Assembly: GCA_964350315.1 (NCBI GenBank)
Contig: CAYGJD010000008.1
Location: 15,178 to 79,177 of the forward strand
DNA: 64,000 nt
Origin: JAJZEO01 sp964350315
GTDB lineage: Bacteria > Chlamydiota > Chlamydiia > Chlamydiales > 2-12-FULL-49-11
Direction of reading: 5' to 3'
Shown one piece after another: positions 15,827-24,470 of the stretch. Both the position numbers and the translations under genes were made by a program. Position 1 is the first letter of the stretch, and each line of letters starts with the position of its first letter. The notes below the pieces were generated by a model. That model ran no database searches and was not told where the DNA came from. It saw only the letters and a list, made by a program, of their open reading frames with translations.

Positions 15827-18805
15827 ATGAAAAAGGGTGAAACATTTCGCGGATTCACAGTAAAAGACGTAACAAGCGTTGATGAAATTGGCGTACGTGT
15901 TTTTGACATCGTTCATGACAAAAGTGGAGCAAGAGTTATTCATGTTGAAAGCAATGATGATGAAAACCTTTTTGCAATTACCTGTAAAACCTATCCGAAC
16001 GATTCATCTGGCACACCCCATATCTTAGAACACGTCGTTTTATGTGGCTCTGAAAAATTTCCTGTTCATGACCCCTTCTTTGCAATGACAAGAAGAAGCT
16101 CAAATACTTTCATGAATGCTTTTACCGCAAAGCTTTGGACAGCTTACCCTGCTGCTTCAAAAATCGAAAAAGACTTCTACAACCTTCTCAACGTCTACCT
16201 TGATGCTGTCTTTCATCCACGAATTGAAAAAACAAGCTTCAAACAAGAAGGTCATCGCCTTGAATTTTCTGATCCACACGATCCTACTTCAGAACTTATG
16301 ATAAAAGGGATCGTCTACAATGAAATGAAAGGTGCTTACGCAAACGCAGGTTCTATCTTTTGGCGAAAAATGATGGCTATTCTTTATCCAAATCATACTT
16401 ATGGATTTGACTCAGGAGGAGACCCCAAAGACATCACGACCCTTACACATAAAGGTCTTTGCGACTTCCACAAAAAATTCTATGACCCTTCAAACGCGAT
16501 CTTTTATTTCTACGGGAACCTCCCCCTTCAAAAACACCTCGACTTCATTGGAAATGAAATTCTTGATCACGCAGAAAAGAAAGAAACGATCCCATCAGTT
16601 CCACTAATCACTCGTTTTACAAAACCTGTTTATGAAGAAACTACCTATGCTACTACAGAAACAGACTTATCAAGACAAACCTTTATTGGCTTTTCTTATC
16701 TAACAACGAATATTGCAGATAGTGATGATACAATCGCTCTCACATTACTTGACTCAATATTGATGGATACCGATGGATCTATTCTAAAGCATAAACTCAT
16801 TACCTCAGGCCTATGTATCAATGCAGATTCAGCATTTGACACAGATGCAAGGGAAATGCCTTATTCGATAGTATTTAGAGGATGCGAGAAAGAAGATGCT
16901 AATGCCATAGAAGCTCTTCTTAGATCAACACTTGAAAAAATTGTTGAAGATAAAATTCCTTACAACCTCGTTGAATCAGCACTACACCAACTTGAATTCT
17001 CAAGAAGTGAAATCTCTGGTGATTACGGCCCTTATGGCCTAGAACTTTTTGGAAGAACAGCTCTCTCTGTTCTGCAAGGAGGTCCACTCACACAAGGATT
17101 ACACATTCACTCACTCTTTGAGAAATTACATAAACTTGTAAAAGATGACAACTACCTCCCTTCATTGATTAAAAAATACTTTTTAGACAATAAACACATG
17201 ATCCGACTTGTCATGTCACCTGATCTTGAATTAGGCGCTAAAGAACACAATGAAGAAATAGCTAATTTAGCAGCACAAAAAGCCTCCCTTACAAAAGAAG
17301 AAGTAAAAGAGATCCTACATAATGCTGATGAAATGAAAGCATATCAAGAAGAAAAAGAAGGCGAAGACCTCTCTTGTCTACCTATTCTCTCATTGGAAGA
17401 TTTACCTAAAGAAGTTTCCTACTTCCACCTGAAAAAATCATCATATGAAAATCTTGCCGTCTATCACCATGAAACGTTCACCAATAAAATCACTTATGCA
17501 ACTTTAGTTTTTGACTTGCCTCAAGTTGATGAAATTGACTTGTCTTACTTAAGACTTTTTGCTTCTGTCATCACAGAACTTGGAGCTGGTGGCCGCAATT
17601 ACATCGACAATCTTAATCATATTCAAGAACATGTCGGTGGGGTTTGGACAAGTTTATCTTTAAACGTGCAAAGAGAAAATATTCAAACTTGTTATCCTAC
17701 CATCTCACTTTGTGCAAAAGCACTGAGCCGAAAAAATAAGGAAATGTTTCATGTCCTAAAAGACTTCATTCTCGATCCTGATCTTAAAGATTTTGAGCGT
17801 GTTAAAGAGCTTATCTCACAGACATTCACAAATTTAAAAAACCGCTTAAGCAGCAATGCTATTTCTTATGCGCTAAAGCAATCAGCTTCTAGTTTCTCCC
17901 CTTGGAACCACATCAATAACATTTGGCATGGCCTTCCTTACTATAAATTCATCGAGAACTTATATAACAATCTTGATTCAGAAATCGATGTGGTCATGGA
18001 AAAGTTTGCAACTCTTGCAAAAAACATCTTCCACTTAAACAATCCTCACCTAATTTTATCTTGTGATGAGGAAGATTGGCTAGAGCTTGAGAAAAACAAG
18101 TTTTATGGCACCGTACGTCTCACTGAAGCCTCTACATCATTTACTCCTTGGGTTGATCTTGCTACACCAAGACCTGCCGCTCATAGCGCACGCACAATTG
18201 CAACGCAAATTGCCCATAATGCCCAATCTATCTCGACGATTACAATGCATTCCCCGCAAGCTGCAGCACTAAAAGTAGCAAGCTATCTTCTTGAGAATCT
18301 TTTTGTGCATAGAGATGTAAGAGAAAAAGGCGGAGCCTACACATCTGGCGTAAAATTCAACATCTTAACTGGATGTTGCCAATTTTATAGCTCACGAGAT
18401 CCAAATATTGTCTCGACTTACAACGCGTTTAACAATGCCGTTGATTCCGTTATAAAAGGCAATTTTACAGATCAAGATCTACTTGAAGCTCAACTTTCCT
18501 ACATTCAAGATGTTGATGGAGTCGTTAACCCAGGCTCAAGAGCTGTTGTCACCTATTTTCAAAGAAAAGTAGGACTTACGCGTGAGATAAGACAATTATT
18601 TCGTGAACAGCTGCTCGCAGTCACAAAAAAAGACATACAAGCTGCTGTAAAAGAGCGACTAAAACCGATGATGGAAGAAAAATCAATCCGCGTTACTTAC
18701 TCAAGCAAAGAACTTCTTGAAAAAGAAGCCCCATTGTTTGCTAAATACGGCTTGAGTCCACTTAAAGTAGAGGCTTTGTCTAGCCAGGAAACAGAATTCG
18801 TATAA
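15827..18805 (+). CDS. M16C insulinase-family metalloprotease (PreP-like)
   Basis: A 992-residue zinc protease. The inverted zinc motif H65-I-L-E68-H69 is present, with the distal glutamate in YNEMKGA (about 165). The N-terminal active half and C-terminal inactive half, joined by a linker (about 480-530), match the PreP/falcilysin (M16C) architecture, including GTPHILEHVVLCGS. The family digests short unfolded peptides. No signal peptide is visible, so it is probably cytosolic. In C. trachomatis an insulinase-family gene sits beside htrA (from memory); here two membrane-protein genes lie between. Translation may be controlled by the hairpin over its ribosome site. Confidence 0.93.
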   Translation: MKKGETFRGFTVKDVTSVDEIGVRVFDIVHDKSGARVIHVESNDDENLFAITCKTYPNDSSGTPHILEHVVLCGSEKFPVHDPFFAMTRRSSNTFMNAFTAKLWTAYPAASKIEKDFYNLLNVYLDAVFHPRIEKTSFKQEGHRLEFSDPHDPTSELMIKGIVYNEMKGAYANAGSIFWRKMMAILYPNHTYGFDSGGDPKDITTLTHKGLCDFHKKFYDPSNAIFYFYGNLPLQKHLDFIGNEILDHAEKKETIPSVPLITRFTKPVYEETTYATTETDLSRQTFIGFSYLTTNIADSDDTIALTLLDSILMDTDGSILKHKLITSGLCINADSAFDTDAREMPYSIVFRGCEKEDANAIEALLRSTLEKIVEDKIPYNLVESALHQLEFSRSEISGDYGPYGLELFGRTALSVLQGGPLTQGLHIHSLFEKLHKLVKDDNYLPSLIKKYFLDNKHMIRLVMSPDLELGAKEHNEEIANLAAQKASLTKEEVKEILHNADEMKAYQEEKEGEDLSCLPILSLEDLPKEVSYFHLKKSSYENLAVYHHETFTNKITYATLVFDLPQVDEIDLSYLRLFASVITELGAGGRNYIDNLNHIQEHVGGVWTSLSLNVQRENIQTCYPTISLCAKALSRKNKEMFHVLKDFILDPDLKDFERVKELISQTFTNLKNRLSSNAISYALKQSASSFSPWNHINNIWHGLPYYKFIENLYNNLDSEIDVVMEKFATLAKNIFHLNNPHLILSCDEEDWLELEKNKFYGTVRLTEASTSFTPWVDLATPRPAAHSARTIATQIAHNAQSISTITMHSPQAAALKVASYLLENLFVHRDVREKGGAYTSGVKFNILTGCCQFYSSRDPNIVSTYNAFNNAVDSVIKGNFTDQDLLEAQLSYIQDVDGVVNPGSRAVVTYFQRKVGLTREIRQLFREQLLAVTKKDIQAAVKERLKPMMEEKSIRVTYSSKELLEKEAPLFAKYGLSPLKVEALSSQETEFV

Positions 18806-18891
18806 GAATGTATTTATAAAGCACGGAAAATTAGGCTCATAGTTTTTTCTTAATCTTCCCTTTATGTTGTTTTTCTCATATAATTGTGTCT

Positions 18892-19506
18892 ATGAACAAA
18901 ATAGACACATCCCACTCTCCTATCTACTACAACCACTCCCTAAAGCTATACAAGGGTGCTGATGTCGGCGTTTTCAAGAATTTATTTAATAAATTTGCAA
19001 AGATGCACAATAAAATAACAGCAGAATATTGGTTTGACTCGATTTCTGCAAATACGATCGATATGTTTCTTCCTTGCCTACCTAAAATCTGTAGTGCTTT
19101 TTTAACCCATCAAGCAAATATATCTAAGTCTCCCTTCGCATATATAAAAGGAGACAAGCACTCTATTTCAAGAAAAAGCTTTGATCTAATTTTAGGTGGC
19201 TCTGTTGGTGCTATTGCTGATGTTGCCTTCCTGACAGGAAACCTTGCTATTTATACCATTTTAACACTGATTACAGGTGTTATTGGCATACTGCAATGGG
19301 GGTTCACACTTGGTGAAAACACAAACATCCTAAAACAGACATGTGTAAAATTTTATTTAACCAAAAGCATACAACTCACTTTTCTTGAGATTCCTGTAGT
19401 TGCATTGCGCATTATTCCTGTAGTTGGGGCTTTTATCGCATATGGTGGAATGATTTTAGCCAGTTACCCTCTAATCAAAATAGATGAGTACAAAAGAAAA
19501 GATTAG
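18892..19506 (+). CDS. Small membrane protein, unknown (pair member 1)
   Basis: About 204 residues; ATG at 18892, with a GTG six bases earlier as the alternative. The N-terminal 95 residues are soluble. Two hydrophobic hairpins follow (about 99-140 and 160-200), the second reading LEIPVVALRIIPVVGAF. The next gene has a very similar ending, so the two are probably distant paralogues. Bilobed hydrophobic domains of this kind are reminiscent of chlamydial inclusion-membrane proteins, but I cannot assign it to that family. Function unknown. Confidence 0.65.
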   Translation: MNKIDTSHSPIYYNHSLKLYKGADVGVFKNLFNKFAKMHNKITAEYWFDSISANTIDMFLPCLPKICSAFLTHQANISKSPFAYIKGDKHSISRKSFDLILGGSVGAIADVAFLTGNLAIYTILTLITGVIGILQWGFTLGENTNILKQTCVKFYLTKSIQLTFLEIPVVALRIIPVVGAFIAYGGMILASYPLIKIDEYKRKD

Positions 19507-19514
19507 AAACAGTT

Positions 19515-20186
19515 ATGGATCGCGTCACAAACACAAATGGTTTACCACCCGTTGATTTTTATGCCGCTAAATGGCCCGAGCTCCAAAGTTCAGAATCTTG
19601 CATAAAAGAAATTTACGTCTATCTCCACAACAATATGATTCATACTAAAAGCTCTCTTAAAATTATCCCTAAAGAATTACTAAACATTGAATTTTTTCAA
19701 AGTCATATTGAAACATTTGTGTATTGCAATGAAGTCTTTCTTGACCCGTTTAGATACTTGCAAATAGAATCAGAAAGAAATTTAAACAGATGCATAGCAA
19801 CTCTTATAGTAAATGCCCCGATCACAGGCCTAGCACTTTTAGCTTCTCATACAATTAAAGCAATATCGAAGATCTCACTTATTATATTTGCACCTTTATT
19901 GGTTATTGCTGTTGCCCCTATTTTTATATGTATCGGTGAGTTATGTGGCGGAAATAGACAGAAATTAGCTTCAGACTGCCATAAAATCTTCTTTTTCACT
20001 TTAATCGCCTCCCCAATAATTGCAACTTTTTCTATTGTTCGTTTAGTTACTTTTGAACTCCCCGTGAATCTTCTTCGGACAATTCCTATAGCTGGGGTGT
20101 TTTTAGCCCATCTATATTTTATTGCTGGATTAGGTTTGAGTAAACAAATTGGACTTTCTCGCATAAGTTCAATTAATGAACTCTAA
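19515..20186 (+). CDS. Small membrane protein, unknown (pair member 2)
   Basis: A 223-residue protein starting 8 bases after the previous gene, so co-transcribed. Soluble N-terminus (1-90), then two hydrophobic hairpins (about 95-137 and 155-207). The segment FELPVNLLRTIPIAGVFLAH aligns with LEIPVVALRIIPVVGAFIAY of its neighbour. It ends just before a strong bidirectional terminator. An inclusion-membrane or effector role is possible by topology only. Confidence 0.65.
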   Translation: MDRVTNTNGLPPVDFYAAKWPELQSSESCIKEIYVYLHNNMIHTKSSLKIIPKELLNIEFFQSHIETFVYCNEVFLDPFRYLQIESERNLNRCIATLIVNAPITGLALLASHTIKAISKISLIIFAPLLVIAVAPIFICIGELCGGNRQKLASDCHKIFFFTLIASPIIATFSIVRLVTFELPVNLLRTIPIAGVFLAHLYFIAGLGLSKQIGLSRISSINEL

Positions 20187-20188
20187 TC

Positions 20189-20236
20189 AGACATATGAAA
20201 AAGGCACTCTTAAAAGAGTGCTTTTTTCATATGTCT
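20189..20236. terminator. Bidirectional terminator
   Basis: A near-perfect 48-base palindrome: arms of 23 bases around AA, with T-runs on both strands. It serves both the membrane-protein pair (plus) and htrA (minus), which converge here. Confidence 0.9.
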
Positions 20237-20250
20237 TTCTAATGATTTTC

Positions 20251-21720
20251 TTATTTTACATTTGGATGAGGTACGCTGTGAAACGAGGCTCTTCCATTGT
20301 AATGCATAAGAAATACAATCCGATCTTTAACACTTGATTTTTCGATAATGCGCTTAACATCGCCCACAGATTGAACATTCTCACCATTGACAACAAGAAT
20401 AATCGCTCCCTCACTCCATCCCATCATTGCTGCAACAGATCCAGGAATAACTCGTGTGATTACGACACCTTTTTCATCTGTTTTAGCGTTATATTTATGG
20501 GCTGTTTCAGGCGTTAATTGTTCAATGATTACTCCAAGTCTGTGAACAACATCACCTTCTTGAACGATTTCAATAGACTTTGATCCAAGAACAATAGCAA
20601 TCATTTTAGCCTTACCATTGCGCAAGACTTTCATTTTACACTGATCTCCGGCAGCAATTCTTCCGATTGAATTGTAGAGCTGCTTTGCTCCCTTGATATC
20701 GGCACCATTAAACTCAATGACAACATCACCTGCTTCAAGACCTGCAATTTCAGCACAAGAACCCGGAACAACCTCTGCGATTAAAGCTCCAGTCGTTCCC
20801 TTCTTCAATTTAAATCCTGCTACTAAATCTTCACTTAAATCTTGAATTTGTACGCCTAGAAATCCTCTATCTACGGCACCCTTATCCTTAATTTGTTCAA
20901 AAACCATCTTAGCAACGTTGCTTGGCACAGCAAAACCTACGCCAATGTTTCCGCCAGATCTTGATAAGATTGCAGTATTTACTCCAATTACTTTGCCATC
21001 TAAGTTAAATAGAGGCCCTCCAGAACTTCCTGGGTTGATCGCTGTATCAGTTTGAATAAAATCTTCTAACTGAGAAATTTTTAAGTCGCCTCTATGCATA
21101 GCTGAAATTACACCAGCTGTAACTGTATCTCTTAATTTAAAAGGGTGACCAATAGCAATTGTCCATTGACCTGCTTCTAAATTGTCACTATCACCAAATG
21201 TCGCAAAAGGAAGGTCTGTTGCTTCAATTTTCAAAACAGCAAGATCGGTTTTTGGATCACAGCCAACTAAAACAGCCTCAAATTCCTTTTCTACTTCATC
21301 ATACTTTTCTACAACGATACGTGTTGCATCTTTTACAACGTGGTGATTGGTAACAATATATCCATCAGATGAAACAATGAATCCAGATCCATGACTCTGA
21401 CCTTGTGGAGGTCTTGGACCACTTCTCTTATCTGCTCCAGGAGCTCCGAAAAATCTCTGAAATAACTCATCTTGAAATTGTTCAAACGGATTTGAAGGTG
21501 CAGCATACTCTTGATAATTTCCTGCACTTTGTCCACCCATTTCGCCACGAATATGAACAACAGAAGGACGCCCATTTTTTGCTACCTGCACAAATGCATT
21601 CGATAAACTCTTTCCACACTCAGGACATAGACTATCTTGACTTTCTGCAGAAAGAATTGCACTTGATGTTAATCCGGTTGCAATAAGCAACACCATTGAT
21701 AACTTAGAAACAATACGCAC
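20251..21720 (-). CDS. htrA: Periplasmic serine protease HtrA/DegP
   Basis: Trypsin-fold protease and chaperone for misfolded envelope proteins. The start is the GTG at 21720, placed three bases after a perfect AGGAGGT site; an in-frame ATG 42 bases upstream has none. Signal peptide about 1-24. Catalytic triad: H127 (TNHHVV), D159 (PKTDLAV), S233 (GSSGGP). Two PDZ domains follow (about 280-370 and 390-485). An unusual C32-x-x-C35 pair lies near the mature N-terminus. About 490 residues, the normal DegP size. Stands alone between two terminators, so it has its own promoter. Confidence 0.95.
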   Translation of the reverse strand: MRIVSKLSMVLLIATGLTSSAILSAESQDSLCPECGKSLSNAFVQVAKNGRPSVVHIRGEMGGQSAGNYQEYAAPSNPFEQFQDELFQRFFGAPGADKRSGPRPPQGQSHGSGFIVSSDGYIVTNHHVVKDATRIVVEKYDEVEKEFEAVLVGCDPKTDLAVLKIEATDLPFATFGDSDNLEAGQWTIAIGHPFKLRDTVTAGVISAMHRGDLKISQLEDFIQTDTAINPGSSGGPLFNLDGKVIGVNTAILSRSGGNIGVGFAVPSNVAKMVFEQIKDKGAVDRGFLGVQIQDLSEDLVAGFKLKKGTTGALIAEVVPGSCAEIAGLEAGDVVIEFNGADIKGAKQLYNSIGRIAAGDQCKMKVLRNGKAKMIAIVLGSKSIEIVQEGDVVHRLGVIIEQLTPETAHKYNAKTDEKGVVITRVIPGSVAAMMGWSEGAIILVVNGENVQSVGDVKRIIEKSSVKDRIVFLMHYNGRASFHSVPHPNVK

Positions 21721-21795
21721 AGGACCTCCTCTTATTCTTATAGTAAGACTCGATACTAACATGTGATTATTGATTTTTGCAATCTCTATTGAATA

Positions 21796-21824
21796 TAAAA
21801 AAGCCCACTATTTCTAGTGAGCTT
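21796..21824 (-). terminator. Terminator of EPIY-protein gene
   Basis: A 10-base stem (21801-21810 with 21815-21824, one G-U pair) with a GAAA-type loop, followed on the minus strand by a T-run. Confidence 0.8.
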
Positions 21825-21850
21825 GACCTAAATTTAGATAGTTTTTTTTC

Positions 21851-22663
21851 TTAAAATGCATCTATTTCATGTAACTCTCTTGAGTTCAGATCAGGAACTA
21901 ACTCCTGTGATGATCGAGCATTAGAGTTAGCAAAAACTTGCGTTATAGAACTTGTTAAACCATCGCGATGGTCCACTTGTTCAAGACTTTCAGTAGAATT
22001 CGCTGGCTCAAAAAAATTCTCTATCTCTGGATGTATGTTCAATAAATCATAACCATCTTCTGAATCTTCGCTTACCACACTATATCCATCGGAAGAAAAA
22101 TTTGAACTGAAATCCGCAAAAGAACTCAAAGTTGATGAAAACATTGTAGAAGATCGACCTGAAACATCAGACCCAAGAGAGGCTCTTTTCTCAGCTACTA
22201 GTGATTGAACTTCTGCCATAACTTGCGTATTTACCCCTGTTGGCACTAGTTCTATATAGATAGGTTCTAACTCCTCTTTAAACATTGCAGCAGGCCTTGG
22301 AGGTGCGATAGGTCTCTGTATTCCCGCCTCCTCTGCTTTCTTTATCTCTTGACTTATTTTGTGCCTGTTAGCCCTTTCAATATAGTTTTTTAATTCTTGG
22401 TGCATTTTTTTAGTTTTTTCAGATTCTTTATGCTTTTGAACTATTTTTGCATAAGATTTCGGTTTAAATTTATTAGCTTTAACATATAAAGGCTCATCCT
22501 TTTTCCCTATAGTAGAAGAGAAAACAGCAGCCAGCTTTTTTGCCGCGCCAATTAAGACCCCATTAGCGCTGGAAGAGTCTGACTTCGAATTTTTTTTTCC
22601 ACTCACTGGTGAACCAGTAGGTGTGGCCGGCAATGGCCTTTGACTTAAACTTATATGATCCAT
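21851..22663 (-). CDS. Disordered protein with EPIY-like motifs, candidate effector
   Basis: Not a known family to me. 270 residues, mostly low-complexity and Ser/Glu/Lys rich. Two sites resemble the EPIYA motifs phosphorylated by host kinases in bacterial effectors: EPLYV (57-61) and EPIYI (133-137). It also has proline-rich stretches that could bind SH3 domains (RPLPATP, 9-15; RPIAPPRP, 117-124), a basic helical part (62-112), and acidic YSVV (194) and YDLL (205) segments. Strong AGGGGG site before the ATG; own terminator. A type III-secreted, tyrosine-phosphorylated effector is a reasonable inference, not shown. Confidence 0.72.
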   Translation of the reverse strand: MDHISLSQRPLPATPTGSPVSGKKNSKSDSSSANGVLIGAAKKLAAVFSSTIGKKDEPLYVKANKFKPKSYAKIVQKHKESEKTKKMHQELKNYIERANRHKISQEIKKAEEAGIQRPIAPPRPAAMFKEELEPIYIELVPTGVNTQVMAEVQSLVAEKRASLGSDVSGRSSTMFSSTLSSFADFSSNFSSDGYSVVSEDSEDGYDLLNIHPEIENFFEPANSTESLEQVDHRDGLTSSITQVFANSNARSSQELVPDLNSRELHEIDAF

Positions 22664-22770
22664 AAATATTACCCCCTATATTTACGTCAGAACATAATTA
22701 ACCTTAAGTATATTATATCAAATAATTATTTGATTGTAAACGACTCATTATGAATGCGATTGAAGAGTTC

Positions 22771-22909
22771 TATAATAGATCTCAAAGCCATCTAAATAGA
22801 AGGCGGCGCGCAAGTGCTTGCGGGGAAGTGATTTATGGATAAATATTGAAAGTCGAGATAAAAGAGTTTTGGGCATAAAAAAAGCCCCTAAAAAACATAG
22901 GGGCTTTTT
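22771..22909 (+). ncRNA. Candidate small RNA beside hup
   Basis: A perfect TATAAT (22771-22776; only a weak TTATGA 17 bases upstream) is followed by a locally GC-rich segment with a CGCAA/TTGCG hairpin (22809-22822) and ends in a strong terminator (22879-22909). A transcript from about 22783 would be near 127 bases. There is no open frame of note. Expression is unproven. Confidence 0.35.
22879..22909 (-). terminator. Terminator of hup, works on both strands
   Basis: A 12-base stem (22879-22890 with 22898-22909), GC-rich core, T-runs on both strands. It ends hup on the minus strand. Confidence 0.9.
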
Positions 22910-22935
22910 GACTAGAAACGTCTCTTAAGAGAAGT

Positions 22936-23208
22936 CTAGTTGACTGTGTCTTTAAGAGCCTTACCTGCTCTAAAAGAAGGAACTTTTTTCGCTGGTATTT
23001 TGATTTCAGCACCAGTTTGTGGATTTCTTCCAACTCTTGCTTTTCGTTTAGTTACTTTAAATGTACCAAAACCGACTAGCTGGACATCTCTGCCCTTACG
23101 TAGTGATTTGCTAACAACTTCTACATATTTGTCGATAAACTTCTTTGTGTCAGATTTAGTAAATCCTGTCTTATCTGAGAGCTCCTCGATCAGTTCGTTT
23201 TTATTCAT
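22936..23208 (-). CDS. hup: DNA-binding protein HU
   Basis: Nucleoid protein of 90 residues that bends DNA as a dimer. The family pattern is complete: NKNELIEELSDKTG start, a GFGTF(K)V turn, and the beta-arm region GRNPQTG...IPA with the intercalating proline, then the FRAGKALK helix. A GGAGG site precedes the ATG. A promoter is recognisable upstream and a strong terminator follows, so it is monocistronic. HU versus IHF cannot be separated by eye with certainty; the arm favours HU. Confidence 0.95.
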   Translation of the reverse strand: MNKNELIEELSDKTGFTKSDTKKFIDKYVEVVSKSLRKGRDVQLVGFGTFKVTKRKARVGRNPQTGAEIKIPAKKVPSFRAGKALKDTVN

Positions 23209-23232
23209 TTAATACCTCCAATTAGGGTTTGA

Positions 23233-23261
23233 ACTTTAGTACAGCTTATTGGATTGGTCAA
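23233..23261 (-). promoter_or_regulatory. hup promoter
   Basis: On the minus strand TTGACC (23261-23256), a 17-base spacer, and TAAAGT (23238-23233) lie about 25 bases before the hup ATG. The -35 matches the consensus at 5 of 6. Confidence 0.55.
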
Positions 23262-23324
23262 TAGTAGACAAGTTTTCTCTTAATCTTTCTGCATTTTTTT
23301 TTAATGAGGAAAATTTTGGAAGGC

Positions 23325-24470
23325 TTATGAAGCGTCATCTTCAACGATTTTCTTAAATTCGTCTGCATTACGAATCGAGTCAAAGAGTGGATCTTGAGTC
23401 GCTTTTGATAGATCGATACTATCAAAACTCTTTGCTTTTTTTAACCATTGAAATGCTGGCTGGTCTTGGTTCTTTGATGCATGTGATGCAGCAGCTCTTA
23501 GAGCAACATCGACTGTTTGTCTTTCTGAAAAACACTCACCTGCCAAATCTATCACTCTTTGAAAGTCTTTTAATTCAAACGATGCAAGAAAAAGTATGCA
23601 TTTTGCTTCTTTAGATAACCTGGTTTGGATTGGCAATAATAATTGATAAGAAGTTTCATATTCTTTTTTATCGTAATGAATTCTTGCAGCATATTCTGAA
23701 GCAATCGTGTGGATTAATCCCATTTTTGTATTTTTAATCAATCTTTCAAGTCGATTTAAAGCATCATCCATTCTTCCATGTTTTAATAAATCTTCGATTT
23801 CTTTTAGTTCGTTTCTATTGACGTCTTGTCCGTCAGCTTCTGTATAATAATGAAACCTGCGCAAGGTTTCAATATTTTGGAATGTTAATAACAAGAAAAT
23901 AACGCCGGCAAAAAGAAATCCTAAAATGAAAAAGCCCACTGATGAAATGGCACCAAGAAGAATAGACAAATAAAGTGTTGCTTTGAAGGCTTTAGCGCCC
24001 ATAATTTTTTCAAGAACAATGCGAACTAACTGCCCGCCATCAAGTGGTAATATAGGAAGAAGATTAACAACCGTCCAAAAAAGATTTACAAGTGCCAGTA
24101 TCACCATGATTGATTGAGCAAAAGGCGGTAAGATTTGCATGCGGACTAATATGATCGCTCCAATAAATAATGCGAAACCAAACAAAGGCCCCATTAATAC
24201 TACTAGGAACTCTTTCCAAGGAGGAAGCTTTTTTCCCTCAGGTAATGTCACGCCACCAAACGCAACAAGTTCAATTTTTGGTTGTTGTCCAAAATATAGT
24301 GACATCAGAGCATGTCCATACTCATGGACTAAAACAGAGACTAAGATAATTCCAATCCATATCATAGTCCCCGTAAGCGAACGTGAATTTAGATAGCCAA
24401 TAATGCCTGATGTAATAAAAAACGCAGGCGAAAGCTTTAATGGAATTGATTTTTTTCTTGTCTCGTTCAT
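23325..24470 (-). CDS. Site-2 protease (M50) with C-terminal helical repeats
   Basis: Membrane zinc metalloprotease, 381 residues. HEYGH at 49-53 in one membrane helix and the distal aspartate in PLDGGQL (about 144-150) give the metal site of SpoIVFB-type M50 proteases. Five to six membrane segments cover residues 12-205. The cytosolic part (about 215-381) looks like TPR-type helical repeats in place of the CBS pair seen in many relatives. Its ATG overlaps the sucD stop (TAATG), so it is the third gene of the sucCD operon. Family members cut membrane-bound regulators; the substrate is unknown. Confidence 0.85.
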   Translation of the reverse strand: MNETRKKSIPLKLSPAFFITSGIIGYLNSRSLTGTMIWIGIILVSVLVHEYGHALMSLYFGQQPKIELVAFGGVTLPEGKKLPPWKEFLVVLMGPLFGFALFIGAIILVRMQILPPFAQSIMVILALVNLFWTVVNLLPILPLDGGQLVRIVLEKIMGAKAFKATLYLSILLGAISSVGFFILGFLFAGVIFLLLTFQNIETLRRFHYYTEADGQDVNRNELKEIEDLLKHGRMDDALNRLERLIKNTKMGLIHTIASEYAARIHYDKKEYETSYQLLLPIQTRLSKEAKCILFLASFELKDFQRVIDLAGECFSERQTVDVALRAAASHASKNQDQPAFQWLKKAKSFDSIDLSKATQDPLFDSIRNADEFKKIVEDDAS

